Shown here: in pieces, positions 1 through 8,585 of the stretch
Layout of the letters: each line of letters opens with the position of its first letter
Numbering within the stretch: position 1 is the stretch's first letter
Assembly: GCA_004124475.1 (NCBI GenBank)
Contig: SCKK01000028.1
Location: forward strand, 1-45,954
Source: Fidelibacterota bacterium
GTDB lineage: Bacteria > Fidelibacterota > Marinisomatia > Marinisomatales > SCKK01
DNA length: 45,954 bases
Direction: 5' to 3'
Made by a program: the position numbers and the translations under genes
Notes under the pieces: generated by a model
Seen by the model: the letters and a program-made list of their open reading frames with translations, nothing else
Databases searched by the model: none
Told to the model about the DNA's origin: nothing

Positions 1-75
1 CGGTTTCACCAGATGATCGCCAGGAGCTTGAACATCGATCCCAAACCCCTGGGTGTCGTGAATATTGGGTTGTGA
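1..75 (+). CDS. C-terminal end of an unidentified protein (partial)
   Basis: Frame 1 is open from the window edge and ends in TGA after 24 codons, with the tail ...KPLGVVNIGL. The residues look protein-like, but too little is visible to assign a family. The start lies outside the window. Confidence 0.4.
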   Translation, partial: RFHQMIARSLNIDPKPLGVVNIGL

Positions 76-331
76 AAATACGTAGTGACCATAAAAATGA
101 AATCGTGTAGTTATTATTGGGCTTATGCAACCCATATGACAAAGTTGGGTTATGTAACGCCTATCCATGCATTAAGCTGACGTAAGAGCTTTGGCGTAAA
201 TTTGACGTAGTTACTGTAAATCATCTCTTCCCACGATACTACTTCTCGCTTTTCAACTCACTTTGGAACATACTCTTTCGTAATGTACTTACCAACAAAT
301 AGTTGGTTTATAAGCAAAATAACAATAGGTG

Positions 332-642
332 ACTCATGTTTCGCAGATACATTCATTACGATTTCCCCGCCTGACTGGGCGCCAGATCGGGCAGGTATGT
401 TGAAAGGTATAAGGTATTAAGGGTATGAGAGACAATTAGTTCTAATTGAAACAGTTATACTTAACCCTCAATCTCTCAGACAAATAATACGAATATTTCG
501 GAAATAGGATGTCTCAATCGTCCGAGAATGAGTACCTACAAGATACCATATACCTTATACCATATACCCTACACGTCATTCTGGTATACTACCTCATTAA
601 TCATATAAATAATCAACTACTTAGCGTTTGCGAAACATGAGT
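332..642. repeat. Nested inverted-repeat element, about 310 bp
   Basis: The outer arms are exact 13-bp inverted repeats: ACTCATGTTTCGC at 332-344 and GCGAAACATGAGT at 630-642. Nested inside are exact 12-bp arms, GGTATAAGGTAT at 406-417 and ATACCTTATACC at 550-561. The interior has no credible ORF and also holds a GC-rich palindromic patch near 368-394. The layout resembles a non-autonomous mobile or folded element. The class is not known. Confidence 0.6.
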
Positions 643-645
643 TAT

Positions 646-1401
646 TTACTGTTCGTTTGTCCGGAATATTAAAAAGTATTGATAGGGGAGCAATTCCACT
701 TCTTGTGAAAGTTTGTAACCTGCCTCTGATAGTTCCGAAATGACTACCTGTTCGGATAATTTCATGTTGTCCGGAGGTCCGACAGGTATATCTCCTTTAA
801 CAAAATCTACAATTACCAATCGCCCATCAGGTTTAAAATCGTTCTTTAACCTCGAAAAATATTCGACCCTATTTTCGATATGATGATAAGTGTCACAAAT
901 GAAAATGATATCAGCATCTTCAGGAATCAGAGGATTGTCCGGTTTTCCTAAAATACTCTTCAGATTGAGGATGCCTTCCTGTTTGGCTCTGTCATTTAGA
1001 TAATCCACCATGGTTTCTTCGATGTCTATTCCGTAAACCTTCCCATCTGTAACCATTTTCGCAAAACGAATTGGAAAATATCCGGTTGCTGATCCAATAT
1101 CAACAACAATTTCATTACCTTTAAGGCTTAATGCAGCAATAACTGAATCCGGTTTCTGCCATTTATCCCTTTCCGGGTTTTCAAACCGTTTTGCCCACTT
1201 TTCAGCATCGACAAACCTATGTTGTCCTTTTTGTTGGGAATGGTTATGGGTTTCTCCTTGTTGATTCTGGTAAAATCCGTATTGACCTGGTACCTTAAAG
1301 AGACAACTTGAAAGAAAAATAACCAATGAGACTGGGATTAATCTTATTAATAATTTTGTGGTAGCATTTAGTTTAGTTGACATTTGGGTATGTGGAAGCA
1401 T
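646..1401 (-). CDS. Class I SAM-dependent methyltransferase, predicted lipoprotein
   Basis: The N-terminus is a lipoprotein signal: basic start, hydrophobic stretch and lipobox ending LSSC. The product is therefore probably membrane-anchored in the periplasm or outer membrane. The mature part has the Rossmann methyltransferase motif I VVDIGSATGYFP, an acidic GIDIEE strand end, the FICDTYHHI region and RLVIVDF, matching Methyltransf_11/25-type enzymes. An in-frame ATG at 1425 has no ribosome site. The ATG at 1401 is preceded by GGAG with an 8-nt spacer, so I chose it. The substrate is unknown. A methyltransferase fold behind a lipoprotein signal is uncommon but recurs in FCB and planctomycete genomes. 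No operon partner is visible. Confidence 0.8.
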   Translation of the reverse strand: MLPHTQMSTKLNATTKLLIRLIPVSLVIFLSSCLFKVPGQYGFYQNQQGETHNHSQQKGQHRFVDAEKWAKRFENPERDKWQKPDSVIAALSLKGNEIVVDIGSATGYFPIRFAKMVTDGKVYGIDIEETMVDYLNDRAKQEGILNLKSILGKPDNPLIPEDADIIFICDTYHHIENRVEYFSRLKNDFKPDGRLVIVDFVKGDIPVGPPDNMKLSEQVVISELSEAGYKLSQEVELLPYQYFLIFRTNEQ

Positions 1402-1512
1402 AGTCGATACTCCAATTAATAGCATTATTATTACGTGATTACCAAAGGAAATTATATAAATTCGGATTCAATTCCTCTATGAATTTCAGCTTCAGCAAAT
1501 TCTCAACTTCTG

Positions 1513-1530
1513 ATCCCGAAACTCCGGGAT
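1513..1530. repeat. Short palindrome ATCCCG/CGGGAT
   Basis: ATCCCG and CGGGAT arms flank a 6-nt loop. The related palindrome at 32489-32508 shares the TCCCG/CGGGA arms. Confidence 0.5.
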
Positions 1531-1564
1531 ACAGCGTCTTTTCTAGTGCTCGGTTTGACTTCTC

Positions 1565-1825
1565 TCATTTGTCCGTCAGCTGACGGATGCTCATTCTTTT
1601 AGATTTCAGAGATTGGTCCAGTGAGAAGTAAGCAAATACATGAGGTTTTGCTTTCAGGAGATAATGGGTGGAAAGATCGTAATTCAACTGACTCAGTTGG
1701 TTATGAAAGGTGTCGTATTGGTCTAACCTTTTTTCAATCTCAAGTTCCTTTGAAAAAAGGATATCGGAAAATCTCATGGATCGGTATGAACTTAAATTGA
1801 ACACTGAACGTTTTGTAGAAATCAA
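1565..1825 (-). CDS. Small hypothetical protein
   Basis: This is an 86-codon open frame of unrecognised family, rich in Leu, Ser and Lys, with a polar helical middle (KELEIEKRLDQYD) and no signal peptide. Its 3' end runs through the perfect 16-bp palindrome TCCGTCAGCTGACGGA (1572-1587). The last codons are therefore repeat-derived, which suggests a truncated or decaying gene. It may not be expressed. Confidence 0.3.
   Translation of the reverse strand: MISTKRSVFNLSSYRSMRFSDILFSKELEIEKRLDQYDTFHNQLSQLNYDLSTHYLLKAKPHVFAYFSLDQSLKSKRMSIRQLTDK
1572..1587. repeat. Perfect 16-bp palindrome
   Basis: TCCGTCAGCTGACGGA is its own reverse complement. It is one of many short GC-rich palindromes scattered through this AT-rich window. 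Confidence 0.6.
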
Positions 1826-1930
1826 CTATAAATATAAGGTAATATATTAAAGGAAATGGGTGATGGTACGTTATCCTATTTCCACAGTTCGATAGACGAT
1901 GTAAACTGTTAACTAAATATTTAAAAAATA

Positions 1931-2194
1931 TTGAAAGATGATCCCGAGCTTTCTCTTTGTATCGGTATTCATATTAGGGATGTTATATTTGAGGATGGAG
2001 ATATTTTGGGGGATGGCGTCAATGTTGCCTCTAGAATTGAACAATTGGCAGAACCTGGAGGAATATATATTTCAGAACGAGTCTACTATAATATTCGAAA
2101 TAAACCGGATATACAAATTATTTTTCTGGGTGAAAAGCTGATGAAAAATTTCATCTTTAAGCTAACAGTTTATTTCCCAGCCACGTCAGAATGA
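1931..2194 (+). pseudogene. Remnant of a class III adenylate/guanylate cyclase
   Basis: The frame encodes the C-terminal half of a class III nucleotidyl cyclase catalytic domain: GIHIRDVIFEDGDILGDGVN, then VASRIEQLAEPGGIYISERV and LGEKLMKN. In intact relatives this block (GIHxGDV...GDxVNxAARIE) lies mid-domain and is followed by TPR repeats or an effector region. Here the upstream metal-binding half is absent and the frame ends about 15 residues after the catalytic domain. The usual GD of GIHxGDV is RD here. I read it as a truncated gene, not a functional enzyme. The surrounding 1826-2466 bases hold no other gene. Confidence 0.75.
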
Positions 2195-2466
2195 AATGAT
2201 AACACCAAGAATTCTTGGAGTTTGTAGTATTTTGAGATCTCAATGTCGGATACCATAATGGTGAAATACGCAAATAAAAGAAGGTTTAAATTATTCGTGT
2301 TTATGTACACTAATACTTGACATTAATATGTCATTTATTAAAATTCGCATGACTTGGCAATAGATCTGTTGAGCATTAGTTATAAATACAGGAAAAAGAT
2401 CGCATTTCAGGGATAACTTTATGTTTAACAAGGAATTAATGATTAATTCTCGAGTATTGGAATTGT

Positions 2467-4284
2467 ATGGATTTAAAACTTTGTAGAATATCTATTCAAA
2501 ATTATAAAAGTATCAAATCAATAGATTTGACCGATTTGCCTAATTTGGTCGTATTTGTGGGAAGGAATGATGCGGGCAAATCGAATATTCTTGATTGCAT
2601 TAATTTTCTTTATCAAGCTGAAAGAAATTTAAATGAGGCACTTCAGTTACGTGGGGGCAGCTTTAAACATATTCTTCGTAATAGGAATGTCGCTAATGAA
2701 ATCAAAATAGAAATAGTATTTGAAGTTATAAAAGAAAAACGAACATATTTTATTCAACATTTGTTTAAAAAAAATCATACTTTGGGACCTGTTAATGTAC
2801 TTAAAAGTCCATTTCTTAAAAATATTACATACTCTTTACAAATCGACGATAAAAATTTTTCTGAAGAAATCTTAACAGAAGATGTTGTTAATGGTGATCA
2901 ATCAGTGTGTCTTATACGAGCTGAAGGTGATGCTGATGGAGGTCATTCCAAATTTACATCAAATCTTGAGGAGGTATGTGAAGTAACTATGTTAGGAGAT
3001 CCCTTGGAAGTGAGTCTTGATAAGACGGGAAGTGGCAGTGGAAGTCCCTCGCGCATTCTTTTTAATCGTTTGGGACAACCAACTCCTCCTACAATTTGGT
3101 ATCAACTTATGGATTTAGTGCGCGTTGAATTGATCAATTTCCTGTGGATTAGTCCAATCCGTAAAAGTATTTCAAAAGTTCGGATACAGAGTAGTGATCA
3201 ATTAGACTCTGAGTCGGCCAATTTAGTAGATGTAACCCATACCATAAATACACGTTATCCAGAAAAATTCAGAGAAATCGAAGGTGAGATACGGAAGTTG
3301 GTTCCCAGAATTGGAATGTTTTTAACCCCTACAACTGGGGGTGATGCAACTCTTGGTGTGCAAGATAATAATTTACCTCCTGATGAATATTACGAGTTAG
3401 ATCCGATTAGTTTTGGCACACGAACTGCTATTGCAATTATAACAGGTGTGATGCATGCAAAACCTGGAACGTGGATATGCATCGAGGAACCTGAAACAAA
3501 TCTCCATCCAAAAGCACAGGCTCAACTTTTTAACTTCCTTCAATTTCACGCTATAAATAAGCGGATTTTTGTCACCACGCACTCATCAGTATTTGCAAGT
3601 CTTGCTCCTGCTGATTCAGTCTTTCTAATTACCCGGGATAAGGATGATGGGACAGTTGCCGAACGTATTGAGGAATCAAATGTGGACGACGTGATTTTGG
3701 AATTGGGAATAAGAGCTTCCTATAATTTTGAAGCTGATGCAATTGTTTTCGTTGAAGGGCCTTTTGACTTACCAATATATAAAATATGGACTAACCGCTA
3801 TGGGTTTAATGACGATATCCAATTAATTGATTCTGGTTCGTGGAATAATATGTCGTATTACGCAAACGCAAAAATATTACAAAATAGGCGAATCAAGGTT
3901 CAAGTCTTTGTAATTTTTGATGGGGATACTGAATGTACTAAAAAGATTCGCAAACTCAAGAATCGGTTAATAGCAGAATTAAAGATACCTAAAGATCATA
4001 TATTAACATTAAACCAAAGTGAAGTAGAAGGGTATCTACTGGATTCGCGAGCAATTACTGATGCTTTTCCAGAAATACACCTTTCTCAAGAAGAACTTGA
4101 CAAACGTATTGGTCCATATCGAGGCAGGCGAAATCAAAAAGCTGTCCTCGATGAACTATTTAGGGAATTTGGAATAGGCCGATATGATGGGGAATTAGGT
4201 GCTCGGATTGTCCAGAAGATGGAAAAAATTCCTCCTCAGATTGAGAAATTCTTTTCTAAAATTAAATCTACAGTTGATGGCTAA
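2467..4284 (+). CDS. OLD-family ATP-dependent endonuclease (AAA ATPase + TOPRIM)
   Basis: The 605-residue protein starts with an SMC-like ABC ATPase: Walker A GRNDAGKS at residues 32-39, and Walker B WICIEEPETNLHP around 336-348 followed by the switch FVTTHSS. A C-terminal TOPRIM domain follows, with the acidic VFVEGPFDLPIY near 426 and VIFDGD near 481. This order and length match overcoming-lysogenization-defect (OLD) nucleases, many of which act in phage defence. No UvrD-like helicase (GajB) is adjacent, so it looks like a single-gene class 1 OLD, not Gabija. Nothing resembling an operon is near; the flanks are AT-rich and largely non-coding. A role in defence is inference from the family. 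Confidence 0.85.
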   Translation: MDLKLCRISIQNYKSIKSIDLTDLPNLVVFVGRNDAGKSNILDCINFLYQAERNLNEALQLRGGSFKHILRNRNVANEIKIEIVFEVIKEKRTYFIQHLFKKNHTLGPVNVLKSPFLKNITYSLQIDDKNFSEEILTEDVVNGDQSVCLIRAEGDADGGHSKFTSNLEEVCEVTMLGDPLEVSLDKTGSGSGSPSRILFNRLGQPTPPTIWYQLMDLVRVELINFLWISPIRKSISKVRIQSSDQLDSESANLVDVTHTINTRYPEKFREIEGEIRKLVPRIGMFLTPTTGGDATLGVQDNNLPPDEYYELDPISFGTRTAIAIITGVMHAKPGTWICIEEPETNLHPKAQAQLFNFLQFHAINKRIFVTTHSSVFASLAPADSVFLITRDKDDGTVAERIEESNVDDVILELGIRASYNFEADAIVFVEGPFDLPIYKIWTNRYGFNDDIQLIDSGSWNNMSYYANAKILQNRRIKVQVFVIFDGDTECTKKIRKLKNRLIAELKIPKDHILTLNQSEVEGYLLDSRAITDAFPEIHLSQEELDKRIGPYRGRRNQKAVLDELFREFGIGRYDGELGARIVQKMEKIPPQIEKFFSKIKSTVDG

Positions 4285-4490
4285 TAATTTAACAAACACT
4301 GATAACAAACCGTCTTAAAGTACACTCCAAGCAAAATATTCAACAGCTCAGTTGGGTTTTATGCATTATGATTCCTTTACTTGGCTAATAGGGTGAATTT
4401 TAATTGCTGGGCGTTATGCCGAGACACGAATTGAGGAAAAGGATAAATCAAGTCTATTCTGCGAAATAACCTCTATTTAAACTAAAAATT

Positions 4491-5228
4491 TTATTTTCTT
4501 AATGAAGCCTTCGAAAAAATATACTCCGGGATATCCACATCAAACTCAATCGATTCGATGATAAACTCCGTTCCTTTCCCCTTTTGCAGCATATCCTTAA
4601 ATATAAGTACTTTCGGATACCATCGACCATCAACTTGAAATACTTCTTTGATAACGGTGGTTTTTAGAAGTTTTCCGCTTTTCGCAAAAAGATCTTCCTT
4701 CAGGATAATCATCCGCTCTCTGTCTACCCAGATTTTCCTGGAATGGTAGGTAACATCATCCTTTCTGGCGATTAATTTCACAACCCAGCAGTTGCGATCG
4801 TTCACTAACTCTTCTCCAATTACAGTAGCAGTATAAAGATCTGCCAAGTGGGGACTTTCCATCATGTCTTCGTAAGAAAGATCCGAACCCATGAGGGATT
4901 GTCGTAGCATATGTCCGGCGATCTTAATAGTTCGGTCCGTTTGGGGGGAGTAGACCCAGAGTCGATCTTCAAGTTTGAGCATCTTGGTTCCTTTTTCCCG
5001 TGGCGGCGCAAGATATTCTGAAAAGGACTTATCCCTACCCTGTATCCACGATTTTGCGGTAACGGATCGACTACCCCGCCGACCATGAATCACCATTGTA
5101 GACATAATAATCTCAGTGTCCGATGTCATGTTTTCATCCACTTTTTTTAATATATCTTCCCCGGATGGGTATTGAGCCGGAATGACATCTGTCAAGAGAT
5201 AAATAACTATTAGGAGGTATTTAATCAT
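4491..5228 (-). CDS. Outer-membrane lipoprotein-sorting (LolA-like) periplasmic protein
   Basis: A signal peptide (MIKYLLIVIYLLTDVIPAQ) precedes a LolA-like domain of the type that accompanies MacB/LolCDE-type exporters (COG2834/PF17131-like). Typical features are KSWIQGRDKSFSEYLAPP, the GTKMLKLEDRLWVY strand pair and HSRKIWVDRERMIILKEDLF. The in-frame ATG at 5243 lacks a ribosome site. The ATG at 5228 is preceded by AAAGGA with a 6-nt spacer and gives a clean signal peptide, so I chose it. It is the last gene of the minus-strand export operon, 168 bp after the second permease. It probably receives or shuttles a lipidic substrate between membranes; the substrate is unknown. Confidence 0.8.
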   Translation of the reverse strand: MIKYLLIVIYLLTDVIPAQYPSGEDILKKVDENMTSDTEIIMSTMVIHGRRGSRSVTAKSWIQGRDKSFSEYLAPPREKGTKMLKLEDRLWVYSPQTDRTIKIAGHMLRQSLMGSDLSYEDMMESPHLADLYTATVIGEELVNDRNCWVVKLIARKDDVTYHSRKIWVDRERMIILKEDLFAKSGKLLKTTVIKEVFQVDGRWYPKVLIFKDMLQKGKGTEFIIESIEFDVDIPEYIFSKASLRK

Positions 5229-5396
5229 AAACAATCCTTTCATTTCGGAATACGTGAATTTCGTTTAACGTCTAACATTTAACGTTTTTCTCCATAGGAT
5301 CGTTTTATGAAAACACTTCATATCTACATTACTCCCTATCTGCTGACTGGCAAGCATCATTTCATTATTCCATTACTCCAACACTCCAATCTTTTA

Positions 5397-6671
5397 TCAA
5401 ACTTCCAACTCCCTGAACAGTTGCGCTGTTTGCCTCTTATAAATACCGATCCCAGATAGAGCCGTCCCAAGTACCGTGGAAAACAGACCCGGAAAAAAAC
5501 CGATATAATAGGTCTCCGTGGTAACCGATGCGCGGAAAACGGTCGGTAACATCATAGTGACGTTTTTCATCATAGAGCTTATATCCAATCCCTTTACCTG
5601 TAACCAATATGCCGCTCCTAATCCGAATCCGGTACCGATTACCGATCCGATGAAACCGATAATGATTGATTCGTAAATCAGCGACCGGTAGATATGTCCT
5701 TTGTGCTCGCCAATTGCTAACCGGAGACCGACTTCACCATAGCGTCGCAGACCACCTAACAAGCCGGCATTCCACAATACAATTGACATTACCAGCACAA
5801 AAACGGTAATGATAATACCGGAAAAATACGAGGCATAATCCAAATATTCACCCAGGTTGCTTAAATCCTTCAAATTACCCATTATGGGCACAAACTCATC
5901 ATCGCTTTCCCGGAAAGCAGCGTTGTAACGCTCCGCAATAGCAGCCGCTTTCGAGTCATCGTATACATTGTTCTCAAAATATCCCAACACCTCGCCGGCA
6001 GCGTCGATCATATCCAGAGCTAACTGAATATCCGTAATATCCGCTATCAGGGCGCCCCGATCCATGACAGCGACTCCAAATCTGACTGTGCCAACGATTG
6101 TAAAATTGTGCATTGCCATGCTGCCGTACATGGTTGAGCTCAACAACGTGGCTGTCTCGCCTAAAGATACTTCCAATTTCCCAGCTAATTCGTCGCTTAT
6201 TAATACTTCACCTGAGCGTTGCGGCATCCGGCCTTTTACCAGGGAATTTTCTATGTTCAGTGTGAGAATTTCTGTACTCTCAGGTGACAACAGATCCACA
6301 CCCATGCCCATAACCGGTCCCTGAGACCGGGTTTCGCCGTGCTCATCAGGTACATCCAGGAGACCACCGAACTGAATCCGTTTTACCCAAGTCATTTCAG
6401 GATATTCCTGTTGGAGTTGCGTCATTATCTCATCAACACCTAGGAGAGCAAGATCATTGGGAATTTGATCGGCATTTTCGGCATACGCCCAGGTCATCAC
6501 CTTTACATGGCCTGTTGAAAATCGAGCATTATAATCGATCATATCGGTAAAAACCCCGGTGATCCATGCTTGTAAAAATACCGTTATCCAGACGCCTATG
6601 GTGACAATCATGACAGGAAATAAACTCCGGTGCCAGTCACGGAGCAAACCTTTAATTAGAAATCTGATCAT
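5397..6671 (-). CDS. ABC transporter permease, FtsX/MacB type (second subunit)
   Basis: The 424 residues have MacB-like topology. There is one N-terminal membrane segment (about 17-38), a long periplasmic domain (about 40-285), and three C-terminal segments: around 286-308, the FIGSVIGTGFGLGAAYWL region, and a final one near 390-412. The cytoplasmic LRRYGEVGLRLAIGEHKGHI loop matches FtsX permeases. Its start overlaps the end of the preceding permease by 4 bp (ATGA), showing translational coupling. The periplasmic domain suggests a mechanotransmission exporter, not an importer. It pairs with the other permease as a LolC/LolE-like heterodimer. Confidence 0.87.
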   Translation of the reverse strand: MIRFLIKGLLRDWHRSLFPVMIVTIGVWITVFLQAWITGVFTDMIDYNARFSTGHVKVMTWAYAENADQIPNDLALLGVDEIMTQLQQEYPEMTWVKRIQFGGLLDVPDEHGETRSQGPVMGMGVDLLSPESTEILTLNIENSLVKGRMPQRSGEVLISDELAGKLEVSLGETATLLSSTMYGSMAMHNFTIVGTVRFGVAVMDRGALIADITDIQLALDMIDAAGEVLGYFENNVYDDSKAAAIAERYNAAFRESDDEFVPIMGNLKDLSNLGEYLDYASYFSGIIITVFVLVMSIVLWNAGLLGGLRRYGEVGLRLAIGEHKGHIYRSLIYESIIIGFIGSVIGTGFGLGAAYWLQVKGLDISSMMKNVTMMLPTVFRASVTTETYYIGFFPGLFSTVLGTALSGIGIYKRQTAQLFRELEV

Positions 6672-7840
6672 TGGATCTTCCCCCTGATAGCATCGGTCGG
6701 TTTCATTTTGGATATCCGGCGAGCCGGTAAATAACTAACAATAGTGGTGGTAATCAGCACTATCAGAGTGGTACCAATAACCAGCCCCAGGCTGTAAGCC
6801 GGATAGATTATTTCCGCGATGGTCAAACCATAATCATCAGTCCCTGCGGGCATGGTCCATCCTTTAGACGCCTGATACATCAACATCGGTATTCCATAAA
6901 TTGCCGCCAGGATTGCAGCTAAAACAGCGTGCATTGCGCCTTCTACGGTAAATAACGTAACAACCTGCCCCCGGGTCATCCCCAGAGCAATGTGAGTACC
7001 AATCTCTTTTTGACGGCGGAAGATGGATAAGACCTGGGTATCGAAAATTGCCAACATGGCTAAAGATAAGAGTATAATAAAAAAAACCGATCCGCTAACT
7101 GACTTCATTTCAATCATTTCGCGAATCTCGGTCAATAGAAAATAGTGGTCCTTAAAATCCCAGCCAATAATCGACCCGATAAAACCTTTTTCTTTGCCGG
7201 TTACCAGAATTGTCGCTTCATCCGGCATCTGCATCATCTCCCGGTGCCGCTCCAAGGGAATCCACAGGATACCGTTATCTAAAGTAGGGACATTGGTTTT
7301 AAAAATGTGAACTATCTGCATCTCGGCAGCATCGAAGGTTCCGTTTACGTCACGCCAGCGTACCGTCACATAATCACTTATGTTCAGTTTGCTGCTCCGG
7401 GCTACCCGCTTTCCGATGATAGCAGGAATTTCATCAATATCAGTATCCAAATAAGCTGTGGGTAAATCAATCAACGTTTGTCCGGAGTCTACACCCTTTA
7501 ACAAAACATTCTGGATTCGCCCTTCCGGGTACATCGTCGCTTGCGATATCAAGATTGGTGTAAGTGTACTCTGTTCAACCGCCATTTGCATCATTTCCGA
7601 CAATTTACCGTGACTGTCTTCAATTGTGAACGGATCATACGGATCATATTTTTCATGCCAATATTGACCTCCGCCAATTTCCCAATTAATCGTATCCCGC
7701 CGGGCTTGTTGGTTCCAGCCTTCCAGTAATCCTTTGTTCCAAATAATCACGATAAAAGAAAAAGACAGCACAATTACATTCAGCCATGTCCTGAGTCGAG
7801 CTCCCATAAGGTTTCGATAGGCTAATTTTAAAGCTAACAT
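6668..7840 (-). CDS. ABC transporter permease, FtsX/MacB type (first subunit)
   Basis: This permease has an N-terminal segment (RTWLNVIVLSFSFIVIIWN), a periplasmic domain with a WRDVNGTFDAAEM stretch, then three C-terminal segments. The FtsX loop RRQKEIGTHIALGMTRGQVV follows the second segment, and the protein ends SYLPARRISKMKPTDAIRG, typical of MacB/LolCE permeases. The frame is open to 7870, but the ATG at 7840 has a very strong ribosome site (GGGGGAG, 6-nt spacer) and begins MLALKLAYRNLMGARLRTW, the usual family start. I therefore moved the start. It lies 13 bp after the ATPase gene and overlaps the next permease by 4 bp. Confidence 0.87.
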   Translation of the reverse strand: MLALKLAYRNLMGARLRTWLNVIVLSFSFIVIIWNKGLLEGWNQQARRDTINWEIGGGQYWHEKYDPYDPFTIEDSHGKLSEMMQMAVEQSTLTPILISQATMYPEGRIQNVLLKGVDSGQTLIDLPTAYLDTDIDEIPAIIGKRVARSSKLNISDYVTVRWRDVNGTFDAAEMQIVHIFKTNVPTLDNGILWIPLERHREMMQMPDEATILVTGKEKGFIGSIIGWDFKDHYFLLTEIREMIEMKSVSGSVFFIILLSLAMLAIFDTQVLSIFRRQKEIGTHIALGMTRGQVVTLFTVEGAMHAVLAAILAAIYGIPMLMYQASKGWTMPAGTDDYGLTIAEIIYPAYSLGLVIGTTLIVLITTTIVSYLPARRISKMKPTDAIRGKIQ

Positions 7841-7853
7841 CGCATTCTCCCCC

Positions 7854-8558
7854 TTAGCGGTTATTTTCAATCAACTCATCAGCTACTACGCGACCGTCCT
7901 CCAGGCTGATCTTGCGGTGCAGGTACTGGATTACTTTTTCATCGTGGGTAGCAAAAATAAAGGTGGTACTCAACTCCGAATTCAGTTTTTCCATTGTCTG
8001 TAAAATATTATGGGAATTTTTCGCATCCAGATTGGCGGTTGGTTCGTCCGCCAAGACGATCTTCGGCTCTTTCACCATCGCCCGGGCGATTGATACCCGC
8101 TGGCACTCACCACCGGATAACTGGGCCGGACGTGATTTAATCTTATCCAACAAACCAACCCATTCGATTGCCCCCAGCACTGCTTTTTTCCTTTCTATTG
8201 CAGACATCTTCAATAGCAACAGTGGCAATTCCACATTCTCATATACCGTGTAAACAGGTAATAAATTATAAGTCTGAAAGATGAACCCTAAGTACCGATT
8301 GCGAAGGTCCGCTGCCTGCCTCTGAGAAAGTTCATTTACAGCCTTTCCCATAACAACCACTTGTCCTTTTGTTGCCACATCAAGAGAGCCTATGATGTTT
8401 AATAAAGTCGTTTTGCCGGAGCCGCTGGGACCTACGATACCTGCGAATTCACCTGCAGCAAAGGTAAGGTTCACATCCTTCAGAGCCGTAAATTCGCTTT
8501 TCCCCATGGGAAAGGTCTTCACCAAGTCTTTTACTGTGATTAAGACAGAGTTTTTCAT
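7854..8558 (-). CDS. ABC transporter ATP-binding protein, MacB/LolD family
   Basis: The 234 residues form a complete ATPase. Walker [10 protein letters not shown] is at residues 43-51, the Q-loop is in [12 protein letters not shown], the signature is [14 protein letters not shown], Walker B is [12 protein letters not shown] and the switch His is in ATHDEKV. The LolD/MacB-type QTYNLLP and VYENVELPL elements place it with the extracytoplasmic exporters, not nutrient importers. AGGG lies 7 nt before the ATG. It sits between the barrel gene and two FtsX permeases and is almost certainly the motor of that transporter. Confidence 0.92.
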   Translation of the reverse strand: MKNSVLITVKDLVKTFPMGKSEFTALKDVNLTFAAGEFAGIVGPSGSGKTTLLNIIGSLDVATKGQVVVMGKAVNELSQRQAADLRNRYLGFIFQTYNLLPVYTVYENVELPLLLLKMSAIERKKAVLGAIEWVGLLDKIKSRPAQLSGGECQRVSIARAMVKEPKIVLADEPTANLDAKNSHNILQTMEKLNSELSTTFIFATHDEKVIQYLHRKISLEDGRVVADELIENNR

Positions 8559-8585
8559 GTTTTTTTCCCTGTATTACTAATAATC

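Noticed and set aside
2467-4284. Gabija system
   Set aside because: A GajA-like OLD protein is present, but no UvrD-like GajB lies on either side.
4285-4440. attC-like site after the OLD gene (TGATAAC ... GCGTTATGC)
   Set aside because: A core-like GTTATGC and a TAAC are present, but the arms pair poorly and the spacing is too long.
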